From positions 607,501 to 671,500 of the forward strand of contig CALNXK010000107.1 of the NCBI GenBank assembly GCA_942486035.1: DNA of 64,000 nt. The letters are read 5' to 3'. Of this stretch, positions 49,501-61,500 are shown in pieces. The position numbers were made by a program, and so were the translations under genes. The stretch's first letter is position 1; each line of letters opens with the position of its first letter. The notes under the pieces are model-generated. The model had not been told where the DNA came from and ran no database searches. It saw nothing but the letters and a program-made list of their open reading frames with translations. Source of the stretch: Porites lobata. Its lineage: Eukaryota; Cnidaria; Anthozoa; Scleractinia; Poritidae.

Positions 49501-52500
49501 GCAGCTTGTCATAACATGCCCCTAGTTTATTATTATCGATTTTAAAATGAGATATATCCATAAAAAATTCGTAGGGTTCTTAAGACATCTGGAGCAGTTT
49601 ACTGGCTTGAGATGACTTTTGTTTTCGGTAACTCCTGAAATACGCAAATGTTTACTACTCACTGATGATAAGAAAAAACATGATCATGTATTTATGAAAA
49701 TGTCATGTTACATTTATCAAGATCCTTTGTTCCACTTATTTAACCGATTTGATGGTGATAATTACCATAGAATTGTTTTCTTACAAGAAGGCTAACCTCG
49801 TTTTAACTCGTGAACAAATTTTTTACAATTTGCATCAGGCCGTTTTTTACAAGTAACGTAGAAAAACTATTATTGCAAAAAAAGCAATCCTGATTACAAA
49901 ATGCGTAGCTTCCAATAATTGCAAAATGTTACAACATTTTAAGGACATGTGTAATGTGTGCAATGATAGAAACTGCGTAAATATATAGAATGCAGTAACC
50001 CTTACTAAAAAAGTGTCTTGTTATTGAAAATGCAACAGAACTTGAGTATTGTCATCGAAAAAAACCCGAGGATGTATCTTCGAAAGGAATTAATTTCAAC
50101 AAAAAAATTACGAAATATATGAAAGACGCTAGACTCGCAAGCGGTTCTGGGTAATTGATCAAGGGCTCAAAAAGACGGATCAAACGTTTCGGTTGGTATG
50201 TGACGAGCGCGTTTAGTCATAAATAAAGATTGGTAATTAGTAATTGCAGACTTTGTAGGACGAGACGCCGAGACTAACCCTTTGTCTTACGCCTGAGCCC
50301 AATACTTTTTAACCTTATGAATTACGAGACGGAGAGAGGAGTCTCCAAGGCAGTGTCGCCATTTCATGTCCCCCTTCGCTGCAGGGTATGAAATGGTGCC
50401 TAAATTTCCCACGATGGCGACCAAACACCTGAAAATTAGCCGACAAACTGGCGCCCAGAATTCCTCATCACAGTTTTTTGAAGACCTTGTCGATATTTGT
50501 AATTGGTGAAAAAGATATTTGCAGCTTTAAAGATAAGCGATACAGTACCTTGCAATCTCTCCGTGGAATATCAGGCTCTCGTCCAGGGTGATATCAACAC
50601 ACCGCACTCCTCGAAAAGAATGGATTCTTGATTTATTGTAATTCTAACAAGAGAAAAGTGATGATCATTGTGTCAGGGGGCTGATTAACAATATAATAGA
50701 AAACTATAACAATGATGCAAGTTGTTCTCTTGGTGGCTACAAATGGTCAGACGTAATGTAATGAAGGATTAACTGTGGAGAGTTTATAGTTTGTGGCAAA
50801 AGCAAAATATATTTAAAATAACAATAATAATAATAATAATAATAATAAATAACAGAAAATAATAATTTATCAACGATAATGGTAATAATAATAATGAAAA
50901 TGAAAATAATTATGATAATGATTATGATAATGATCATGATAATAATTATGATAATGATTACGATAATTGTTATGATAATGATAATGACGATTTTGATAAT
51001 GATTATGATAATGATAGAAATAAAGATAGTGATTATGATAATGAAAATGATAAACATTGTAATTATGATAATGATAACGACAATGATAATAATCATGATT
51101 AAGATAATGATAATGATTATGATTTTGATAATCAGAGGCCTTAGGCCTCTCACAGGTTATGAAAGGGTTTAAAAGTACAATTTCTCCAAAATGCGGGCCG
51201 ACCTGCACCTATTCCGAACAAGGTTTGTGATTGGCTGGGAAAACAATAGGGATGGTGACATAACGATGCCTCTATCCCTGAAAACAAAAGGGAGTGCAGG
51301 TTATAGGGACCAATGAAATAAGACGTTTGGATGGGTGCAGGTCAACCACAAAATGCCAGATACTGTTCACCAAGTGAACGGCCTCGCCATACAGTTTTGA
51401 CAAATGGTGCACAAGAACAAACGCAAAGGATAAGTATCACTTTGGTCTAACGAATAAAAAGAAATAATGATACCCATATTCTGATCATGGCGATTCTTAG
51501 GCTTTCTGCAAGAGTGATGGTGATGGTGTGTTTGCCTCCTGGTGTAAATGGTGCTAACCACAGGTGCATGTCATCCCTGATAAATGAAAAAAAATAATCG
51601 TCTTTAAAGTGATGATGAACGGGACGATTCGCAACGAGATTTATAGCGCAACACAGCGTTGCAATGTTGGAACAATTCGAAACAATGAAGCAAAAATGTT
51701 GCAAGGCTGTGTTTTATCAAACTTCAAACAGTGGGAACTACAACCAACCTGACGAACAGTAAGGGTGATGTTAGGCGGGACAATTCGCGACGACGATTTT
51801 TAGCGCAACACAGTGTTGCTACGACATTGTTTCGAATAGTTACAACATTGTTCCAACATTGCAACGATGTGTAGCGCTAAAAATCGTTGTTGCGAATCGT
51901 CTAGCGTAACATCACCTTAAAGGAGCGGTGTAACTAAATTTGTCAAAATTCAAACAGTCGGAAATGCCACCAAACTGACGAAAAGTGACGCAGTTTCCCA
52001 GAAACGTATAAACTGCCCACCTACCCCTCCCTAAAGCCAACATTTTGCCCTAAGAGAAAGTAAGTGTTAATGTTGACTTGGGGGAGGGGGAGGGGTAGAT
52101 GGGTAGTTTCCCAGAAACGTATAATGATCCGATCCACAGTAACCGCTCAAAACATGAAAAGAATGTGTAAATAACACAGCAAATACAAACGAGGGCACGG
52201 ATGGACAAACTTGAAAAAGATTGAAACGGATTGCGATTGTGGTTTTTGAAAACTTGTAAGCTTAACAGTTTTTCAAAGTTCATTTTTGTTGTTTGTAAGG
52301 TTTCATATGAGACAGGAGACATATTTGTTTGACACAAAGCTGTGATTTTGTCATTGACAAGTGATTTCTCAAGTTCCATAGCGAATAAGGACGCATAATT
52401 GGGACTATTAACCCTTAAGGTCCCAAGCGTGACCAACATCAATTTTCTCCTAACAACATCAGCAGATCATCAAGAGTAAAGGTTATGAGAATTACTGAAC

Positions 52501-55500
52501 TGATTACCAAAGGGAGAACGCTTTGATCTTAAACCAAATTCTCTCAACTGTTCTTAAAAGAAATGTATGGAGATCAGTCTGGAGAATTTGAATGTGGATG
52601 TTGGAGCTCTTAAAAAGGGTTAACAAAAAGAACTAGATAGTCGTGACGCAGCTCTTTTAAATTAATTTTTTTCCAGTTGAATGTGGACAGTCAGTGTGTG
52701 TAAAATATCGTAGTCATTTCATACCTGGTCCGATAAACTCCGTCAATTAGATTGGTTACTACTCTAGGGTCATTTCCATACTCTGGAAGAACATTAATGT
52801 CTGGCGGATCAGCAGTAATCTGAGGGGAAAAAACAATCCATTCTTAATCAACATGTTGAAATTAGTGCAAATTTATTGCTTTAACTTGAAACGGTTTTCA
52901 CCTGACGACCGAGAAAACAAACCCAAGGAAAATACGTTGGCCAATCAGACAACTTCATGAACCAATCAGAACACGAAGAAAGCACGGGAAAACGTGTGTG
53001 AGCAAGTCATAACTTGTTCTAGAAAACGAAATACGTTAGGCATTCACATTTGACACACACCACTTAATGAACCAATCAGCACGCCAAGAAAGCGCGGGAA
53101 AACGAGTGTGAGCAAACCAAGTTGACTCTACTGAAACGTTGGATGTCAAAAGTAAAGACACGGCGCAGTTGTAGTTACCTTAGATTGGCCTTAAGGGAGG
53201 CTTAAGGAATAAGCGCAGCACCTCACTTTTACAATATCACTTACCTCTACGATTTCTGCAGGTTTTCCACAGTCTGTGAACACTTCAATACCATTGAGCC
53301 CAACATAATGCCTATCTCCCCACGTGTTCCTGATGTTAATAACCAGCTGTTTTCCTTTGGGAAGTGTGGGGATTTCCAAATCAATTAAGCCACTGAAAAG
53401 TAAATCAGCTTATTAAAGCAACGCGCAGCTAAGCGTCTATGCTACTAAATTTCGCGCTTGTTTTGTTTCATGTGCGCGCGCTTTATTTAACTGATGTGTG
53501 GATTTGTCTCATTATTTAACGCATTACATTTTCTTTAGACTGTTTTCCTACTATTATGCCTTGCCACTAACTGCGTTCAGATTGTGGGTGACTCCTCTTA
53601 AAATATGCTATAATTGGTACAGGATTTAAGGGTGCCGGGACCAAATGAAGAGATGAAAACATTTTAGACATCCCACTGATGAACATTTATGACTAAAAAG
53701 TATTTCGGTTAACAGAAATTTGCCGTCTGTGCCCTTTGAATTTTCAAGAGCCCCGCTTCCTCTCTAATAGCTTCTTTGGTCTGATATCTACCTCTCACTC
53801 CTACGTGACGTATGTCCCAACGTAAAGAATACGCAGTTACAATAGAGAGTTTAAGCAAAGACGTTTTTGAGCGACGCAAGTCCACCAGAAGTGAGGCCTT
53901 TTCCCTATTAATGAGCGTTGACTTTACCAAATTTGCACTGCTCAGTATCTTCGCTCATAAAGGCACGTATTCCCAAAAAAATTAGAAAAAACAATTAGGT
54001 AAAACCGCCCAAAAATGGGAAAAGTCTACTTCCGGTTAACATGCATGGCCGGCTCTATAACGTCTTTGCTTGCTTGGGGAACACTTCTCCGTGAACGATC
54101 TGATCTGCCCTTGCAGTGTATAACACCCAGGGCTCAAATAGGTGAATTTTTCGCCTCATTCTTAACAAATGCATATCATTCTGTGTTCACATCTATGAAT
54201 AAAAAGTTGAGCTCGATAAACCGAACATTCTCAGGCGAATGGTACTTCCAACCATTCTTTTAAGACGTTAGCCCAAAGAATTGGACATGACCTTGCCCAG
54301 TACCTAGGCCTCATTATTGTGCACGGGCGAAGCTTTTCGAGTCACATGGTCCGAGCGAGTTTTTGTTCGTCCGGGATACGTCACCACAATGCATTAACCG
54401 AGACGGCCTGGGAAGACGCAGTACAGGCACTAGGCAAGACATGACCGATACAGTCAATTGTAACTTAAAAATTTCCCAGCCTGAACAATAACTGACCTCT
54501 CGTCCGATTTGTTGGTCTGTCCTACCACCGACTCCAAGGTTTCTTCTTTTCTGCACAACAATACATCGAGGGCATCACCTGAGAAAAGAAAATCATCCAA
54601 GGTCCACTTTCACAGGAACTCCAGTTAAGAGATTAGGCACATATAATACCAAGTGATTCACTTAGTTTGAATTAAAGAGGCAAGTAATTTCGTGAATGTT
54701 TTGTGTTGCGTATTGCTAAGTTTGTGACTGTCTCACAAATGTTAAATTACTTTGTCGACCAATAAGAGGCAACTTGCTAGCGAACGTTTTCCCGCGGTTG
54801 TCGCCTGATGTGCGCGATTGCTTTGAATTCTGATTGGTTCCTTGGATTGTCTGCCCTGATGTAAGTCACGTGATCTACTTAATCGACCAATAAGAGGCAA
54901 CTTGCTCAACCTTAATACTTGCTGTCTGCGATTTTTTAATTATAATTGGTTCCTTGGATTGCGTGCCCTCTTGTAAGTCATGTGATCTACTTTATCGACC
55001 AATAAGAAGCAACTTGCTGGTGAAAGTTTTCCCGCGCTAAGCGCTTGCTCTTGCGATTACTTTGAATTCTTATTGGTTCCTTTGGAGTGTATGCCCTTGT
55101 TGTGAGTTACGTGATTAACCAGACTAGTTTATCTGTATTCATTTTGATTTTACGATGCCCAGTTGAAAACCTTCCAATTGGACGATACTTTGACTTACCA
55201 TGGCGTGACAGATCAAGGTCCTTTGTGATGCGGCCTTTCTGCGACTTTTCAAATAAGCTGAGTAAACTCCACGATTCTTCTAAACTCAAGTTCTGCTGCC
55301 TACAAAAATTGGCGCAAAAAGCAGTTTATCTTCTTATTGTCAACTGGGCCTGATCACAGACCATCTACCTTCTCTTTAGAGACCGTGGGGTGTGTATTGC
55401 TTTGTTCATTTTTTCTCGCGTTTTACGCTCGTTCTCACACGCACGCTTTACTCGCACGCTCGACAAAAAACCGTGCACGGATAGGCTATGTCGACTAGAA

Positions 55501-58500
55501 CCCTTACTTTCTTACCCTCATAAATCTTCGACTCAGCGCATTGGAACTGAAAAAGCATCCCACTTCCAAATAAGCACCTGAACTCAGCTAAAAATGAAAA
55601 ATTAACGATCTAGCCTGCGGATTTTGGCCTACTTCCAACGTCTTTTTTTAGAGGCACAGCTAATAATAAGCCTGAGGTTCAGAATGAGCCTCCACCACGC
55701 CTTATCCCATTAAGAGGGGCACTCAGGGTAGTAGGTCAAGTATGACAGACGGAATTAGGAGAAGAGATTCAGATTTCGATATTAGTACATGTATTGCATA
55801 CTTTCGCCACGTAGCTCTGGCTGTCTTAGCGTCATGAGATGAAGTGGTTTCATCTTTAGCAGGGTCGCTAACTTCTTTAATTTCCTCGTGTCTCCTTCCT
55901 AACCCACTCTGACTTCTTTTCTCCTGCAACAACAAGTATTCAAAATACTATCAGGAGAGAAAGCTTTACTTTTCAGTCACACAGTGTAATTCTCCATGCC
56001 TCTCGCATGGACGAGGACGACTATTCGAGCGAGATTTTCTCAATACTAAGTGGTGCGCGTGCGTGAACAAGCTAATCTCGAGCCCAGATCTCTTGACGAG
56101 GAGGCCTTCGGCTACGTTGACAAGAGATCTGGTAAAGAGATTATAAACCACCGTTATTTTTGGATGAAAACGGGATAGCCTTCTTAATTTTACAACGGGT
56201 TTTAGCGAAAATGTTGAAGTGGCGGAAAAAAGTTATCAAATGTAAGAAGTTCTATCATTTTGCGATCGGGAGAGGGCTTAAACTCCTTTATCAAAAATAA
56301 CCGTGTTAACTATTCTCATAGATAAAGTAAAATGTGAGGTGGGTGTCTATTTTTCGAGAATATGCGAAGACAACTTCAAGTCAAATCTCGTTATCTAATA
56401 GTGCCGTCCTCGGTGTACACGATCATTCAAATGGCCAGTTTCTGACCAAGTCATTCGCATTTCGTACCCCTGGTTCCACACTCTATTATCTTAATACAAC
56501 CAAGTATTTAAGCAAGCAAGCAAGTTTCGATTGGTGCTTCTAAACAAGGAACGATTGATTTTACTTACAAATCGCCTGGTTGAAAAAACTGCGCACTTTT
56601 CCTGCGCACTTATGAGTCTTTTTAAAAGCATTAACCGCTGCTATTAAATCTTGTCAGCACAGGCAATTTTCAAAACCAAGTGTGCGCGCTTAATGTGAAA
56701 ACAGTGATGTGTACGCTAGCAAGAAAACTAGCCAAGAACAAAAGAAGTAGGGATGAAGAGGGGAAAGAAAGACAAAGAGAGAACTTACTGTATGTTCGGT
56801 TGTGTCATCCAGACATGTGGGTAAGGCTTCATCCCTGTATTCGATAGAAGATAAAACACTGAACGTAAAGAAAACGTTCTTTCATACTAAGTCAATAGAC
56901 CTTTCCTGCATTCCAGTAAACAAACGCATCAAGTCGAGGCTCGGGTGAACAAAATACAGTGATTTGTAGGAAATTGTCCACCCGAGCCTCCTCCTTATTT
57001 CTTTATAATTATTTGCTCACTAGAGCGTAATGCGGGAAAGGTCTATAGCTCACTTCGGAAAAGAGTGTGAACCTGGGACCCAAACTAAGCGCGCGCTCAT
57101 TTATGGGATTGTTTTGGGGGACAAGTCGAGCAGTCACCTTGAATTATGACGAGACATTTTGTCGCAAGTTGTTTTGTGCACCAGTAACTTCAGGAACTTC
57201 CCGGTCCGCGCGTACTTACCTTTATACGAGCTGCGTTTTCTTTCCCGTTGTTTTGGCTCCACGGCAAAGAACCCATCTCTGAAGCTGTTTCACGGTGTAT
57301 TCTCCTGGTTTTTCTCGGGGTAAAATTCTCCCAGGTACATTTTTCCCTTCAGCTTCACATTTTTGTTCTTTTTTCTTTCAATTCTACCTTCCGTTTTGCT
57401 ATATTGAGCTCCTTTAACAACGCTGAAACATTCCACTTCGCTTTCCGCCATTTTTGTTTACATTCGCGTCCCTCCAAATAATCCCTTAACCGTGCGCGCG
57501 CCTAGATTGGGTCCCAGGCCATCACTCTTTTCCGAAGTGAGCTATAGGCCATTTGCACAAGGACGTCATTTTACTTCTATGAACAGAATCCTCCAGGGTT
57601 TTGCTTTCTTGTGCAAATTGGGGCTTTTGTTATTTAAACCTCATTGGGATTATCAAATTTAAATATGAAAGGAAAAGCGAAAAGATTCTGCTCGTTAGCA
57701 AAATGTCGCCATCATGCAAATGGCCTGTTAGAAAGCATATCATTTTATGTGGCCAATCAAGAATTACATGAAAAAAACTGCAAATCAAATCAAGAGACAA
57801 ACAAACAAAACAAACACACGCACGCAGATAAACAGTCGAGATTTTCTTAACTAACAATTTCCAAACTTCTTTGAGAAAGGCATTTTACTTACTTGCTGAC
57901 AAATTCACTCGGCCAAGGCTCTGCCGCTTCATTGCTGACACTGGGGGTACTGGATCTACGCCCAGTCGATGGTTCATTCCTGAAGAGATCTGATGAACTC
58001 CGCACATCTGTTGCACTACTACTTCTTTCTTCCACAACAGCTATAGAAAAAGAATTGAACACTGTTAAAGCAAGTTGGGATTTCCAACTCTGTCGCTCGG
58101 TCACGCTGCCTCCACTAGTTCAAGTACAATTCTATAAGCTATGCTTTTCAATATTCGAACGCCTGAAACAGCAAATGCTACTGGACAAGCTCGTTTAACA
58201 CTCAAAAGATGATTTCATCTGAGTTACGCGTGGTAATTCTTACCAAGATTTACTAGGGCAAACTTGGCAAGAATCCTCCCGTAATAAATCTTTCCAAGAT
58301 TCTTGCCATGATTCCTGTCGAAAATCTTACCAAGATTCTTGCCAAGATTCCTGTAGTAAATCTTGCCAAGATTCTTCCCAAGATTCTCGTAGTAATTCTT
58401 AACAAGATTATTGCCAAGATTCCAGTATTGAAAACTGTTCTACCGTACGTTGTTTCAACAGGCTTATCGTTGTTTTTATATCCTAATGAAACACTCTCCT

Positions 58501-61500
58501 CGTGTTTAACAAGTTGCTCAACGGGTGTGATTTTGAAAAAGAATGTGCGCATTCGTAAAGTACCACTTATTACGCTAGGCAAGACTGTTTCAACTTGAGA
58601 GTCTGTGGGAACTCTTAAAGTTTGACCAGGCAAATGGTGACTGCAGAGCAGCATTTTCCTGCGGTAGTGGTTACCTTACAATATTAACCTGAACGGCCAC
58701 TTTTCAACTTCATTCGTGTAATCGTACATTTATTCCAAATTAATGCAATACAAAACCCAACTAAAAGAGGTGAAAAAGGAACCAAAAATGCTATCACTAT
58801 CAGGGGTACAAATCATGTGAAAACTATTTATCTGTAACTTAAAGGTAACTGTTAGTCTGAGAAAACAGCCAACATCTGGCGACGCCACCACTTGTTTTCC
58901 CACGAAATGACCGCTGAGGAACGATCTGGGTAGTGCCTCTGATTGGCTGAGCAAATTTCCCTCACGACACGACAAATCAGAAGTACTACCCAGAACTGGG
59001 TAGTGAAACGTCATCACTATGGAATTTCTGCGTTTGTTCCTCAGAAGTCTTTTTGAGGGGAAAGCAAACGTGGTGTCGCGAAATGTAGGCTGTTTTCTCA
59101 CGCTATCAGTTGTTAACTTCACGTTACAGATAAATACTTTGCTTTCTCAAGCTAATTTAATACTGTCCACTTACCTGTCTCATCCTCAAGCCAGATAGGT
59201 CTGGATTTGGACCGTGAAGAAGAGCGCGATGGAGAACTAGCAAGAAAACGAAACAAGAATTGACCTTTTAAGATGAAAAAAAGCTTCAAAGCTGAGTTGT
59301 AGTTTGGTCCGTTGAGTCGCTTTATCGAGTCTCAGGAATACATATATGACCTGAGTTTCAGGCTAAGGTTTCAGTTAGTAATTGGGAGCTTAAGCAAAGG
59401 CGTTTTAAGGCGACGCACGTCAACCGGAAATTGAGGCCTTTTCCCTTTTAATTTGTCTTGACGATTCCAAATTTGTCCTGCTTCCGGTTGACGTGTGTCG
59501 CACAAAAACGTCTTTACTCCCAGTTGTTACCCTTAAACCATCTTTTCGACTTCTTTCCTTTTTGTGTAGCTTTAAAAAAATACGTAAAACGGAGAACTGA
59601 TGGAGAGAGGGGAGGGGAGAGGGGGGTAGATGAGCTCATAGTCGGCCCCAGTTTGGTAAGTTTACATGTGAGTACAGTTACGAGTTACCGACGTAACATA
59701 AGGTGCGTCATCTTACCTATGTTTGTCTTTTTTCTTACTTGACTCCAACCAGGGCGGTCTGCTTGGTAACACAGAACCAGCAGCAGAGTTACCTCTGACA
59801 GAAAAGAAAAATTCGAATACATGTAGAAGGTGATTGGTCAAACAAAACTGAATCACAACATATATACGCACAATCCAAGAAGCATCGTGTGGCCGGCACA
59901 AAAGCGCGGGAAAAAGGGGATCTGCAAAGGACAATTAGTTTGGTTCTACATATGATTGGCCGAAAATGCGGTGCGAATTTCTTTTAGCCAATGGTAACAA
60001 TGCAGTTGCGAATCAATAGCGATATTCAACATGACGTTTAACATGTCATTCAAAGGCGAACAACTCTAACATACGAACAGCCTTTTTACCTTAAAGAATC
60101 ATTAGTCGGCTCTGAACTCTCAAGGGCTTGAGAAGATGAAAGGTTTGGAGTTGATGAAGACCTGAAGACGAGCAAAGCACCACAAATACAAATATGGTCA
60201 TCACATCAGACAGTAGGAAAAAAACGAAAGTACAATAGAGAAATGTAGAGGATAAACACCCAAAATGTAAAGTACAGCAGGCTTCAGAAAGGCGTTTATC
60301 TTATTTTGAAGAGGAGGGGTACAGTGAAATCGATTTTAATGTTGAAATCACAAGGAAACAACGAAACTAACGACTGAAATGGACAAACGCAACGAGTTCT
60401 TTACGACTATAAAGAGTTCCATAATGGCAGTTCTGTTCACATTTGTTCATCTGATCTGCTCTCTTTGCGCATGCACCATAAGGCATGCGCTGTTTTACCC
60501 ATTAGCGGGCTCAACTGTTAGGTTGTCAGATTCCGTAGGCACAGTTTCATTTTATTTTTTAAAGCCCTGCGAAAACGAAAGCAAATCAACGCAAGCCTTT
60601 TAAAACACTCCTGGTCGAAAGGGAACAAACAGACTGAAGAGAGAACCCAGATAACAAAACTCAGCTTAAAAATTGGCTTAACCCTGGCTTAAACGTAACC
60701 GTCTTTCGAGCTGCTGGCCCCAAAGATTTCCTACCTGGTAGACAAGGCTAAACGATCACTACGTCTTATGGATGACGATTCTGATGCCAAAAGACTCTTC
60801 AAGGCTTTTTCTTTTAATCTACAAAGAGACCAAACACAAACAGTTTGGAGTTTTTTACCTTATTGTACGATGACTATAACAGCTGTAGTAGAATGGTAAT
60901 TGAAGGAAGCGTAACGTGGTGACTTTTTTTATTAAAAGCCAAGGTAACCACAAGGGGAGACGGGGTCAACAGCACAGTATCACCAAATGCGATGCTACGC
61001 TACTTTTTACCTGTCTTTTTCTACCATATGTTCAGTTGACAGTTTATTCTCGTCGGCTGACGCCTTTCTTTGGGAAAATCTAGGTGATCGGGAATGTGTT
61101 CTAGGCGATTCTGGAGGCTTTGGGATTTTGTGAGGCTCCTCTGAGCGAATGTGTTCTTTATCTCCTCTGGAAGAAGAAAAGGAGGTAAACAATATTAATC
61201 TAAACGAAGTGGAGCCGATCGAGAATGGTCTTTTTGGTTTCTGGGGTGAAGGTGTTTTCCTAGAAATACAAAGCGTCTATGGTGCGGTAAAACGGGGCAA
61301 CAAAAACGTGCAAATTGTTTTGCAACATTGCCGCAAAACGAGTTGAATAGCGACGTCGCGCGTTTTGCTAGCCACGTTCAAAACTGTCTTGCAACAACTC
61401 AAGTTAGGCAGGTTGCGAAAATTTGTTGCAGAAAGTGCCTGTAGAGAGTAGTTCTAATTTTTGCAACAAAATCTGTACATGATGCGCGTTTTACCGGCCC

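Noticed and set aside
50737..51208. Poly-Ile and His/Tyr-rich frames
   Set aside because: Products of the AATAATGAT microsatellite.
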